A DNA stretch of 64,000 nt from Lachnospiraceae bacterium. GTDB lineage: Bacteria > Bacillota > Clostridia > Lachnospirales > Lachnospiraceae. The position numbers were made by a program, and so were the translations under genes. Positions 16,248-24,694 of this stretch are shown one piece after another. Location: assembly GCA_910574185.1 (NCBI GenBank), contig CAJSZQ010000007.1, positions 85,840-149,839 on the forward strand, given 5' to 3'. Numbering within the stretch: position 1 is the first letter of the stretch; the number at the start of each line of letters is the position of its first letter. Under the pieces are notes generated by a model that had not been told where the DNA came from, did no database searches, and saw only the letters and a program-made list of their open reading frames with translations.

Positions 16248-18353
16248 ATGGGTAAAATACAGGTACTGGATCAAATTACGATTGATAAAATTGCGGCGGG
16301 AGAGGTGATTGAGCGCCCCGCGTCCATTGTAAAAGAGCTGGCGGAAAATGCCATTGACGCAGGCGCGACAGCGGTGACAATTGAGATAAAGGAAGGCGGT
16401 ATTTCATTTATCCGTATTACGGATAATGGATGCGGCATCGAAAAAGAAGATGTGGGAAATGCGTTCCTTCGTCATTCTACCAGCAAAATCCGTAAGGTGG
16501 AGGATCTTACGGGGATTCGCTCGCTGGGATTTCGAGGAGAAGCTTTATCCAGTATTGCGGCAGTATCCCAGGTGGAGCTTATCACAAAGCCGGCGGAAAG
16601 TTCTTATGGCGTTATTTATCGCATAGAAGGCGGAAGAGAAGTCTCTCTAGACGAAATCGGAGCTCCGAACGGAACCACGTTCCTGATTCGTCAGCTATTC
16701 TATAATACGCCTGCAAGAAGAAAATTTTTAAAAACCGCCGTAACCGAGGCAAGCCATGTAGCGGACCTGGTTACTAGAATTGCGCTTTCCCATCCAGAGA
16801 TATCTTTCCAATTTACGGTTAACGGTCAGTCAAAAATACATACTTCTGGAAACGGAAATCTCAGAGATATTATCTATCATATCTATGGACGGGATATTGC
16901 TTCTCACCTTCTTCCGGTAGAAATGTCCGGTGAAAGTTTATCTGTAAAGGGTTATATTGGCGAACCGATTGTGTCCAGAGGAAACCGCAATTTCGAGAAT
17001 TATTTTATAAATGGAAGATATGTTAAGAGTAATATCGTCTCCAAGGCAATCGAGGATGCTTATAAGGATTTTACGATGCAGCACAAATATCCTTTTACAG
17101 TACTGCAACTGAGTGTAAAAGGAGAACTTTTGGATGTAAACGTCCATCCAACCAAGATGGAAGTGCGGTTTGGAAATCAGCAGGAAGTCTATAATTTTAT
17201 TTTTCAGGCCTTACAGAAAAGTCTGCGCCAGGAAGAATTGATTCCAAGGATAGAAGTACCGGAACCATCCAGAACGACAAAAATATCTGCCGACAGAAGA
17301 GAAAACAGGCAAAAAACGGAAAACAAACAGAGTGCGCTCTGGAACGACGAAAATCGACGGCAGAATACACTCTGCAACAAACCGAGCGCGCTCTGTATAA
17401 AAAACGAGACGGAGGAAAGGCCAAATTTCCATGAAAAGCCCGAAAATCCAGCATTTTCCAACAAAAAACCGAGTGCGGTCGGTAAAAAAGATTTGGATTA
17501 TTATATGGAAAAGATGCGGGAGAGAGTGACGGCATATCACACAAAGCGACTTTCTGAAACACAGCGTCAGACGCAGAATGAAGAGCCTATAGAGATAAAC
17601 AAACAAGAGAATGAAAAGGCGGCGCCGACGACTCAACCCTCCAGACAAACGGTTCAGACAGACCGACAGTCTAACGAAACAATTCCGATTGCCAGGGTAA
17701 AGGAAGACACTATTCCTTATCAGGCAAAGCAGCTTGACTTCTTTGAAGAACGTCTGCTGGATAAAAAATCGGTAAAAGAGCATAAGATTGTCGGCCAGTT
17801 ATTTGACACCTACTGGTTGGTGGAATTTCATGAGAATCTGTATATTATTGACCAGCACGCCGCCCATGAACGCATTTTATATGAGAAGACTCTGAAAGGA
17901 ATGAAAACCAGAGAATACACTTCTCAGAACATCAGCCCACCGGTTATTCTGGAGCTTTCCATGAAGGAAGAAGAACTTCTGAATACCCATATGGACAGCT
18001 TTCAGCGGATTGGGTTTGAAATTGAAAGTTTTGGACCGGGCGCCTATGCCGTATGCGCGGTTCCGGATAATCTGTTTGGCGTTGCAAAAAAAGAACTTCT
18101 TATGGAGATGATTGACAGTTTGTCTGATGAGATTTATACTGGACTGACACCGGATGTTATTGATGAAAAGATTGCTTCCATGTCCTGCAAGGCGGCGGTA
18201 AAGGGAAATATGCGGCTTTCCGCAGCAGAGGCGGACGCTTTGATTGAAGAGCTCCTCGGCCTTGATAATCCCTATCACTGTCCCCATGGCAGACCAACCA
18301 TTATCTCAATGACAAAACGGGAATTGGAAAAGAAGTTTAAGCGAATTGTGTAA
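16248..18353 (+). CDS. mutL: DNA mismatch repair protein MutL
   Basis: This 701-aa protein has an N-terminal GHKL ATPase with motifs ENAIDAGA, DNGCGI and GFRGEALSSI. A long polar linker (about 340-500) rich in Gln, Arg and Glu follows. The C-terminal dimerisation/endonuclease domain includes DQHAAHERILYEK, the DQHAxxER metal motif of nicking MutL proteins, and a late CPHGRP motif. This is the nicking type found in organisms lacking MutH. AGGTGG inside the mutS end, 9 nt before the ATG, provides coupling. The linker region carries long antisense open frames that are only shadows of its composition. Confidence 0.98.
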   Translation: MGKIQVLDQITIDKIAAGEVIERPASIVKELAENAIDAGATAVTIEIKEGGISFIRITDNGCGIEKEDVGNAFLRHSTSKIRKVEDLTGIRSLGFRGEALSSIAAVSQVELITKPAESSYGVIYRIEGGREVSLDEIGAPNGTTFLIRQLFYNTPARRKFLKTAVTEASHVADLVTRIALSHPEISFQFTVNGQSKIHTSGNGNLRDIIYHIYGRDIASHLLPVEMSGESLSVKGYIGEPIVSRGNRNFENYFINGRYVKSNIVSKAIEDAYKDFTMQHKYPFTVLQLSVKGELLDVNVHPTKMEVRFGNQQEVYNFIFQALQKSLRQEELIPRIEVPEPSRTTKISADRRENRQKTENKQSALWNDENRRQNTLCNKPSALCIKNETEERPNFHEKPENPAFSNKKPSAVGKKDLDYYMEKMRERVTAYHTKRLSETQRQTQNEEPIEINKQENEKAAPTTQPSRQTVQTDRQSNETIPIARVKEDTIPYQAKQLDFFEERLLDKKSVKEHKIVGQLFDTYWLVEFHENLYIIDQHAAHERILYEKTLKGMKTREYTSQNISPPVILELSMKEEELLNTHMDSFQRIGFEIESFGPGAYAVCAVPDNLFGVAKKELLMEMIDSLSDEIYTGLTPDVIDEKIASMSCKAAVKGNMRLSAAEADALIEELLGLDNPYHCPHGRPTIISMTKRELEKKFKRIV

Positions 18354-18374
18354 ATGTGTAAAGGAGCGTCTTCC

Positions 18375-19310
18375 ATGAAGCAGCCATTGATTGTATTGAC
18401 CGGCCCTACGGCTGTCGGAAAAACAAAAGCTTCCATCGGTCTTGCAAAGGAAATCGGGGGCGAAATTATCTCGGCGGATTCCATGCAGGTCTATAAGCAT
18501 ATGGATATTGGTTCAGCCAAAATCTCATCCCAAGAGATGGAGGGGGTCCCTCATTATCTGATTGATGTATTGGAGCCGGAGGAAGAGTTTCATGTGGTTC
18601 GTTTTCAGCAGATGGCAAAGGAGGCCATGAAGCAAATTTATGCCAATGGACATATTCCCATACTGGTGGGAGGCACTGGCTTCTACATTCAGGCGGTACT
18701 TTATGATATTGATTTCACAGAAAATAAGGGAGAACCGGCGTATCGCAGGGAACTTGAGGAGTACGCAAAGATTCATGGTGCGCGGATGCTTCACGACAGA
18801 CTCCGGGCGGCAGACCCAAAGGCGGCCAAAGAGATTCACGCTCACAACGTGAAGCGGGTCATTCGGGCGCTGGAATACCATCATTTGACCGGAGAATGCA
18901 TTTCCGCGCATAATGAGCGGGAACGCGCCAGAAAATCGCCCTATGAATTTCGGTATTTTGTTCTGAATGACGTAAGAAGCAGGTTGTATGAGCGGATTGA
19001 TAACCGGGTGGAGCAGATGATAGAAAAGGGGCTTTTACAGGAAGTGGAAGCTCTGAAAACGCGGGGGTGCAAAAGGGATATGGTATCCATGCAGGGGCTT
19101 GGCTATAAGGAGCTTTTTGCTTATCTGGAGGGGGAGATTACGCTTGAAGAAGCAGTATACCAGATTAAGCGGGATACCAGACATTTTGCCAAACGGCAGA
19201 TTACATGGTTTAAGAGAGAGAAGCAGGTAATATGGATTGAGAAAAATCAACTGGATTATGACGAGACAGCCATATTAAATGCGATAAAAGCACAAATTCC
19301 GTTCGCATAG
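18375..19310 (+). CDS. miaA: tRNA dimethylallyltransferase MiaA
   Basis: This 311-aa protein has a P-loop GPTAVGKTKAS near the N-terminus, the SADSMQVYKHMDIGSAK block and the VGGTGFYIQAVLY motif. It transfers a dimethylallyl group from DMAPP to A37 of tRNA, making the substrate of MiaB. The ATG at 18375 is preferred, with AAGGAG about 10 nt upstream; an earlier ATG at 18354 directly at the mutL stop lacks a ribosome site. Hfq, which follows miaA in many bacteria, is absent. After the stop, GCGAAAAAAGCGCTTTTT near 19349 looks like a weak terminator or attenuator. Confidence 0.97.
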   Translation: MKQPLIVLTGPTAVGKTKASIGLAKEIGGEIISADSMQVYKHMDIGSAKISSQEMEGVPHYLIDVLEPEEEFHVVRFQQMAKEAMKQIYANGHIPILVGGTGFYIQAVLYDIDFTENKGEPAYRRELEEYAKIHGARMLHDRLRAADPKAAKEIHAHNVKRVIRALEYHHLTGECISAHNERERARKSPYEFRYFVLNDVRSRLYERIDNRVEQMIEKGLLQEVEALKTRGCKRDMVSMQGLGYKELFAYLEGEITLEEAVYQIKRDTRHFAKRQITWFKREKQVIWIEKNQLDYDETAILNAIKAQIPFA

Positions 19311-19386
19311 AATAGATACGCGCGGAGTCAAAGAACACGAAGGTGCGAAAAAAGCGCTTTTTAAGACAAGATAAGGGGAGGAACAT

Positions 19387-19698
19387 ATGTTAAGAAGATT
19401 GTTTTTTGGGTCCAGATTTATCAAGAAATTAAATCCGCTGCTGGAACTGTATTCCTACAGCAAGGATACGGAGAAAACCTATCAGGAACTTATGAGACTG
19501 AGGCCGCTTGCAAAAACAAAAGGGGAGAGGGCGTTGTTTGATTTGAACCAGGCGGCGCTTCTCTATGATATGGGAAAGCTCCGGGAGGCTGCGGATGTGG
19601 TGAGAGAAATTCCGGCTTTGAATCCAGAAATGGTATCGAGAACGGAAGAATTAAAAACCAAAATCAGAGTTGCGATGAATGAAGGAGAATATAAATAA
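19387..19698 (+). CDS. Small helical protein of unknown function (TPR-like)
   Basis: This 103-aa protein has no family that I recognise. It starts after GGGGAGGAAC and is predicted all helical. Two helix-turn-helix hairpins (about 33-62 and 62-98) with regular Ala/Leu spacing resemble one or two TPR units (RALFDLNQAALLYDMGKLRE). There is no signal peptide or membrane segment. It lies between miaA and the PLP lyase and its end overlaps the possible upstream start of that gene, so it is part of the same operon. A protein-protein adaptor role is only a guess. Confidence 0.65.
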   Translation: MLRRLFFGSRFIKKLNPLLELYSYSKDTEKTYQELMRLRPLAKTKGERALFDLNQAALLYDMGKLREAADVVREIPALNPEMVSRTEELKTKIRVAMNEGEYK

Positions 19699-19699
19699 T

Positions 19700-20983
19700 A
19701 TGCCAGAAATAGCAGAAATGTATCAACAGATGGGCATTCGGCCTTCTGTATTAGGTCTTGGAAGAAGAACAGAGGAAGGGCTGGCCGAGCGGTTTCGGAA
19801 AATTGACGAGACTGCGGAATTTAATCAGTTAAAGGTAATATCTGCCATGCAGAAAAACCGGGTAAACGAGGCCTGCTTTCATTATGCAAGCGGTTACGGC
19901 TACGACGATTTGGGACGCGATACATTAGAAAAAGTGTATGCGGATGTATTTCACACAGAAGCGGCGCTGGTGCGTCCGCAGATTACCTGTGGAACACACG
20001 CCCTGGCCCTTGCTTTATCGGCAAATCTTCGTCCGGGGGATGAACTGGTATCTGTTGCCGGCAAACCTTACGATACCCTTGAGGAAGTGATAGGAATCCG
20101 TCCATCCAGAGGTTCTCTCGCGGAATATGGCGTTACCTATTCGCAGGTAGATTTGCTGGCGGACGGCAGCTTCGACTTTGAGAAAATCAAAAATGCCGTC
20201 ACCGATAAGACAAAATTGGTTACCATTCAGCGTTCTAAAGGCTATCAGACCAGACCAAGTTTTTCTGTGGCGCAGATTGGAGCGGTTATTGAGTTTGTAA
20301 AGAAAATCAAACCGGAAGTAATCTGTATGGTGGATAACTGTTACGGAGAATTTGTAGAGACCATGGAGCCCAGTGACGTAGGCGCTGACTTGGCGGTCGG
20401 TTCTCTGATTAAAAATCCTGGCGGCGGATTGGCGCCAATCGGAGGATATATCGCCGGAAGAGAAGAACTGATTGAAAATTGTGGCTATCGGCTGACTTCT
20501 CCGGGACTCGGCAGGGAAGTGGGAGCTTCTCTTGGCGTAATGCAGTCCTTTTATCAGGGATTGTTCCTGGCGCCTGTGGTAACGGCAAGTGCGTTAAAAG
20601 GCGCAATTTTTGCCGCAAATATCTATGAAGCATTGGGATATTCGGTGGTGCCAGACAGTTCGGAGAGCCGTCATGATATCATTCAGGCAGTTGAATTTGG
20701 CAGGCCAGAGGCTGTAATTGCGTTTTGTCAGGGGATTCAGGCGGCGGCGCCGGTAGATTCCTATGTAACGCCTGAGCCATGGGCGATGCCCGGCTATGAC
20801 AGCGACGTAATTATGGCGGCCGGAGCTTTTGTACAGGGTTCTTCGATAGAGCTGAGCGCAGACGGTCCTATCAAGCCCCCCTATGCGGTATATTTTCAGG
20901 GAGGACTGACCTGGCCTCACGCAAAGCTGGGGATTTTGATGTCTCTGGAGTATCTGGTGAGAGCCGGAATTGTGACGGTATAA
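19700..20983 (+). CDS. Methionine gamma-lyase family PLP enzyme (YnbB / 'aluminium resistance' family)
   Basis: This PLP-dependent fold-type I protein of about 427 aa belongs to the family found next to miaA in Firmicutes (YnbB in Bacillus). The block VRPQITCGTHALALAL, the DNCYGEF motif and the lysine in VGSLIKNPGGGLAPIGGYIAG, the likely Schiff base site, are conserved. The enzyme is presumed to act on sulphur amino acids; the exact substrate is uncertain. AAGGAG at 19682-19687 favours the ATG at 19700 (12 nt spacing). An ATG at 19679, inside the preceding gene, is possible. A flavoprotein gene follows 31 bp later. Confidence 0.88.
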   Translation: MPEIAEMYQQMGIRPSVLGLGRRTEEGLAERFRKIDETAEFNQLKVISAMQKNRVNEACFHYASGYGYDDLGRDTLEKVYADVFHTEAALVRPQITCGTHALALALSANLRPGDELVSVAGKPYDTLEEVIGIRPSRGSLAEYGVTYSQVDLLADGSFDFEKIKNAVTDKTKLVTIQRSKGYQTRPSFSVAQIGAVIEFVKKIKPEVICMVDNCYGEFVETMEPSDVGADLAVGSLIKNPGGGLAPIGGYIAGREELIENCGYRLTSPGLGREVGASLGVMQSFYQGLFLAPVVTASALKGAIFAANIYEALGYSVVPDSSESRHDIIQAVEFGRPEAVIAFCQGIQAAAPVDSYVTPEPWAMPGYDSDVIMAAGAFVQGSSIELSADGPIKPPYAVYFQGGLTWPHAKLGILMSLEYLVRAGIVTV

Positions 20984-21014
20984 AGTGAATCGTATGCATA
21001 AGGGGTATGGAAAG

Positions 21015-22244
21015 ATGACGAAAATTGCCATAATCGGCGGAGGGGCCTCCGGGATGGCCGCGGGAATTACGGCGTCCCAAAACGGGGCTTCGGTGACTGT
21101 GCTGGAACAGAATGATATTCTGGGAAAGAAGATTCTTTCTACGGGAAACGGGCGCTGTAACTTGACGAATCTGAATATGAAAACAGACGATTACCGGGGA
21201 GATGATTTGGAATTTATCCAGGAATTTCTAAAGGACTTTGGGGCGTCTGACGCGCTGGACTTTTTTTCTTCTGTTGGGATTTTTACCAAATGCCGGGGGG
21301 ATTATGTGTATCCTCTCAGCGATCAGGCTTCAGCGGTGCGGGATGCCCTGGCAATGGAACTTCACAGGCTTGAAGCAAACGTCAGGATAAACTGTTATGT
21401 AGAGGAAATCCGTAAAGGTAAAAAGGGATTTCTTATTTTTTGTGCGGGCGAACAGTCTCCATGCAGGGCAGACAAGGTAATTCTTGCCGCCGGAAGCAAA
21501 GCCTCGCAGGTTCCGGGCAGCAACGGAAGCGGATATGTTCTGGCAGAGCGTTTCGGACATACCCTGTCTCCAGTTGTGCCGTCTCTGGTGCAGCTTATTT
21601 CCCAAAAAAAATGTTTTAAAAAGCTTTCCGGTATCCGAATTACAGCACAGGTTTCTTTATATGTAGATGGGAAGCTAACGGCCAGGGATACGGGGGAGCT
21701 GCAGCTTACAGATTACGGAGTATCAGGAATCCCGGTCTTTCAGGTTAGCAGATATGCGGCAAAGGCATTGGATAAGAAACAGAAAGCAGCGGCAGCAATT
21801 GATTTTATTCCGCATCTTGATACAGCGGAATTGACAGGTGAGCTTTTGCGTAGGCGGAGTCTTTGGAAGAAGCGTACTGCCGCAGAACTTCTGAATACTA
21901 TCTTTCCCTCGAAACTGATTCCCGTTCTTCTGTCGGAGGCAGGACTTGACAAACAGGCGTGGGCGGAGAAGATTTCAGAAAATCAGATTAGGAAGCTTTC
22001 GGAAGTCTGCAAGTGTTTTACGGTTCCGGTGTCAGATACGAAGCCTTTTTCCAGGGCTCAAGTCTGCGCAGGCGGAGTGAGGACGGATGAGGTCTGTCCC
22101 CACACGATGGAATCGAAGCTGGTAAAGGGTCTGTATATAACGGGAGAACTTTTGGATGTGGATGGAATCTGCGGTGGGTATAACCTGCATTTTGCCTGGG
22201 GGTCCGGGATAAAAGCAGGAAAGCATGCGGCCGGTAAGAAATAG
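21015..22244 (+). CDS. HI0933/YhiN-family FAD-dependent oxidoreductase
   Basis: This protein of 409 aa opens with the Rossmann dinucleotide motif IGGGASGMAAGI and contains the family blocks GKKILSTGNGRCNLTN and CGGVRTDEV, ending with a GICGGYNLHFAWGSG FAD-contact motif. Members are NAD(P)/FAD proteins of unknown substrate, sometimes called aminoacetone oxidase-like. The ATG at 21015 has AGGGG 9 nt upstream; a GTG at 20985 is less likely because the Rossmann strand should be near the N-terminus. The downstream 264 bp contain a large foldback element and then another flavoprotein gene on the same strand. Confidence 0.9.
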   Translation: MTKIAIIGGGASGMAAGITASQNGASVTVLEQNDILGKKILSTGNGRCNLTNLNMKTDDYRGDDLEFIQEFLKDFGASDALDFFSSVGIFTKCRGDYVYPLSDQASAVRDALAMELHRLEANVRINCYVEEIRKGKKGFLIFCAGEQSPCRADKVILAAGSKASQVPGSNGSGYVLAERFGHTLSPVVPSLVQLISQKKCFKKLSGIRITAQVSLYVDGKLTARDTGELQLTDYGVSGIPVFQVSRYAAKALDKKQKAAAAIDFIPHLDTAELTGELLRRRSLWKKRTAAELLNTIFPSKLIPVLLSEAGLDKQAWAEKISENQIRKLSEVCKCFTVPVSDTKPFSRAQVCAGGVRTDEVCPHTMESKLVKGLYITGELLDVDGICGGYNLHFAWGSGIKAGKHAAGKK

Positions 22245-22266
22245 AATGGATGCGCCTTATGTGGCT

Positions 22267-22476
22267 GGATTTTGTCTCAGAGCCGTCTTAAGCAGAGACA
22301 TTTGCATACAAAGCCAGGCAACACTCCAGCGAACTAACTGCTAATTTCGACTAGGATGCACAGGAGAGCCTGTGCACCCAAGTCTGCATAAGCAGTGGAT
22401 TTCACTTCCGCTAAAAGCGCCTCATTATGCTTTGTATACAAATGTCTCTGCTTAAGACGGCTCGAAGATAAAATCC
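22267..22476. repeat. Foldback element A: 48-bp arms around a conserved 114-nt core
   Basis: The left arm 22267-22314 and right arm 22429-22476 are reverse complements over 48 bp with 4 mismatches. The 114-nt loop aligns without gaps to the loop of element C (50850-50963) and, reversed, to element B (43490-43604). Shared blocks are AACTAACTGCTAA and TAAGCAGTGGATTT. The loop itself folds: ACTGCT with AGCAGT, GACT with AGTC, and an apical TGCACAGG-AGAG-CCTGTGCA. The arms share no obvious sequence with the other two elements. Confidence 0.85.
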
Positions 22477-22508
22477 AACGATATAAGGTAGTCAGATAAG
22501 GAGAATAT

Positions 22509-24143
22509 ATGATACGAATCAGGCAGATGAAATTAAAAATTGAACATACAGAGGCGGAATTTAGGGATAAAATTTGCCGCACGCTGCGTATCAGGAACGA
22601 GGAGCTTCTGTCTTATCAAATTCGCAGACAGTCTCTGGATGCAAGAAAGAAACCGGAGCTATACTATATCTATACTGTTGATGTGAAGACAGCCGGAGAA
22701 CGGCGTATTTTACGGCGGAATAAGAATAAAGACGTATTGGAATCGGATTATTCATCTTATCAGTATCCCTCCTGTGGGGACGAGCCTATGAAAAACCGTC
22801 CTGTCATAGTGGGATGCGGGCCGGCAGGGATGTTCTGCGGTCTGATGCTTGCAAGGCTCGGATACCGACCGATACTTCTGGAGCGGGGAAGCGCGGTAGA
22901 AGAGCGCAGACAGGACGTGGAGCATTTTTGGAAAACGGGGATACTGAAGCCGGACTCCAACGTACAGTTCGGCGAAGGCGGCGCCGGAACTTTTTCCGAT
23001 GGGAAGCTGAATACGCTGGTTAAGGATACTGCCGGCAGAAATCATAAAGTGTTGGAAATTTTTGTGGAACATGGGGCGCCGGAAGATATCTTATATGTAA
23101 ACAAACCCCATATCGGTACGGATATCCTGATTGACGTTGTAAAAAATATGCGTCTTGAGATTCTGAGACTGGGTGGGGAAATACAGTTTCACAGCAAAGT
23201 AACAGACTTAACGGTTCATGAAGGAGCGCTTTGCGGCCTGGCTATAAAGAATGAAACGACTGGCAAAGTAGAATTTCTGGATACTCAGACGGCAGTATTC
23301 GCCGTTGGGCATAGCGCGAGGGATACCTTCAATATGTTCGCGAAACGGGGGCTTCACATGGAAGCGAAAGCATTTGCAGTAGGCGTGCGGGTAGAACATC
23401 CTCAGGAGAGAATTGATTGGGCTCAGTATGGAAAACCCAGAACGAAATCTTTGCCCGCGGCAGCTTATAAACTTACGGAAAGTCTGCCAAATGGCAGAAG
23501 CGTCTATACCTTCTGTATGTGTCCCGGCGGCTATGTGGTCAACGCGTCTTCAGAGGAAGGACATCTGGCAGTCAACGGTATGAGTTACCATGACCGGGCG
23601 GGCAAGAACGCCAACAGCGCCGTAATTGTAACGGTGCGGCCCCAGGATTATCCGGGCGACGGTCCTCTTTCGGGGATTGCTTTCCAGCGAATGTTAGAGA
23701 GAAAAGCCTATCTTTTAGGAAACGGTAAGATTCCAATCCAGCTATTTGAAGATTTCTGTGAGAATAAGAAAACAACCGAATTGGGCGAGATTCATCCTTC
23801 GGTCAAGGGCGATTACGTCCTGAGCAATATCCGGGAAATTTTCCCAGAGGAGATTTCTTACAGTATCCGGCTGGGAATCGAAGCATTTGACAGGAAAATT
23901 CCAGGTTTTGCCGGAAGGGATGTCGTGTTGTCCGGAGTGGAGAGTCGTACCTCGTCTCCGGTAAGGCTGCTGCGAAACGAGACGATGCAGGGCAGCATAT
24001 CCGGAATTTATCCTTGCGGCGAAGGGGCCGGCTATGCGGGAGGAATTACTTCCGCGGCCATAGACGGAATAAAAATCTCGGAAGCAATCGTCAAAAGATA
24101 CCGTCCATTCGACAAAGGCGGTGACATATTAAGAAATTTTTAA
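22509..24143 (+). CDS. NAD(P)/FAD-dependent oxidoreductase (COG2509-type)
   Basis: This protein of 544 aa has an N-terminal domain of about 85 residues (FRDKICRTLRIRNEELLSYQ), then a Rossmann motif VGCGPAGMFCGLMLARLGYRP and the family blocks QFGEGGAGTFSDGKLNT and VAVRVEHPQ-like GVRVEHPQERIDW. It ends with the CGEGAGYAGGITSAAIDGIK flavin motif. Family members are uncharacterised FAD dehydrogenases, widespread in Clostridia. An AAGGAGAATAT site precedes the ATG. It lies 33 bp downstream of foldback element A, which would be in its 5' leader if it is transcribed with the previous gene. Confidence 0.9.
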   Translation: MIRIRQMKLKIEHTEAEFRDKICRTLRIRNEELLSYQIRRQSLDARKKPELYYIYTVDVKTAGERRILRRNKNKDVLESDYSSYQYPSCGDEPMKNRPVIVGCGPAGMFCGLMLARLGYRPILLERGSAVEERRQDVEHFWKTGILKPDSNVQFGEGGAGTFSDGKLNTLVKDTAGRNHKVLEIFVEHGAPEDILYVNKPHIGTDILIDVVKNMRLEILRLGGEIQFHSKVTDLTVHEGALCGLAIKNETTGKVEFLDTQTAVFAVGHSARDTFNMFAKRGLHMEAKAFAVGVRVEHPQERIDWAQYGKPRTKSLPAAAYKLTESLPNGRSVYTFCMCPGGYVVNASSEEGHLAVNGMSYHDRAGKNANSAVIVTVRPQDYPGDGPLSGIAFQRMLERKAYLLGNGKIPIQLFEDFCENKKTTELGEIHPSVKGDYVLSNIREIFPEEISYSIRLGIEAFDRKIPGFAGRDVVLSGVESRTSSPVRLLRNETMQGSISGIYPCGEGAGYAGGITSAAIDGIKISEAIVKRYRPFDKGGDILRNF

Positions 24144-24230
24144 TTGGATAAGTCTATACACATTTTTCCAAATGTGTTAAAATATACAGAGTTTTTAGGA
24201 ATGAATTGGGTTATGAGGAGGAGTATACAT

Positions 24231-24491
24231 ATGAAGGGAGCAGGAAGCAAAAATTCCTGGGCTTTGTTTTTGCTTGTTTTGGCAGGGCTGGTTTTAGGCG
24301 GCTTTATCGGAATGCTTACCGAAGGCGTAGCTGCATTGAACTGGCTGAACTATGGACAGACATTCGGCCTGGAAAAACCAATTGTATTGAATCTGGGATT
24401 ACTGGTAATTACCTTTGGTCTCACGATTAAGATTACAATATCAAGCATAATTGGTGTTGTTCTTGCAATTATTATATATCGCTTCATGTAA
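24231..24491 (+). CDS. DUF4321 membrane protein
   Basis: This 86-aa protein has two hydrophobic segments (about 10-30 and 50-83) and the pattern LFLLVLAGLVLGGFIGMLTE plus GLEKPIVLNLGLLVITFGLTIKI, typical of DUF4321 proteins. These small proteins often sit near the mre cluster in Clostridia. Function is unknown. GAGGAGGAG lies about 8 nt before the ATG at 24231; an upstream-extended frame to 24144 has no site. An 8-bp inverted repeat, ACACATTT/AAATGTGT, sits in the short upstream gap near 24157-24176. A large foldback follows, then radC. Confidence 0.85.
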   Translation: MKGAGSKNSWALFLLVLAGLVLGGFIGMLTEGVAALNWLNYGQTFGLEKPIVLNLGLLVITFGLTIKITISSIIGVVLAIIIYRFM

Positions 24492-24503
24492 TTTCTATGT
24501 CTT

Positions 24504-24665
24504 AGAGCGCGTCCCCAAATTGCATTATGCAAGATGCTGCCCCCATTTGTATCAGATTTTACGCTGGGTTTGGGAGGTGTGGTGGGCTACATTGACCAAA
24601 TTCAGCGTAAAATCTGATGTGAAGCAGGGCGGCATCTTGTAGGAATGAATTTTGGGACACGCTCT
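24504..24665. repeat. Foldback element D: 69-bp imperfect arms, 24-nt loop
   Basis: Arms 24504-24572 and 24597-24665 align as reverse complements over 69 bp with about 17 mismatches. The outer AGAGCG and inner ATCAGATTTTACGCTG parts are best kept. The 24-nt loop (GGAGGTGTGGTGGGCTACAT onward) does not resemble the core of elements A-C, so this is a different type. It fills most of the gap between the DUF4321 gene and radC. Confidence 0.8.
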
Positions 24666-24694
24666 ATGGGGCATCATAAGAATCTACAAAAGAT

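Noticed and set aside
17211..17783. Long minus-strand open frame (190 codons) inside mutL
   Set aside because: It lies opposite the low-complexity linker of MutL, has Phe/Leu/Arg-rich sequence typical of antisense translation, and no ribosome site.
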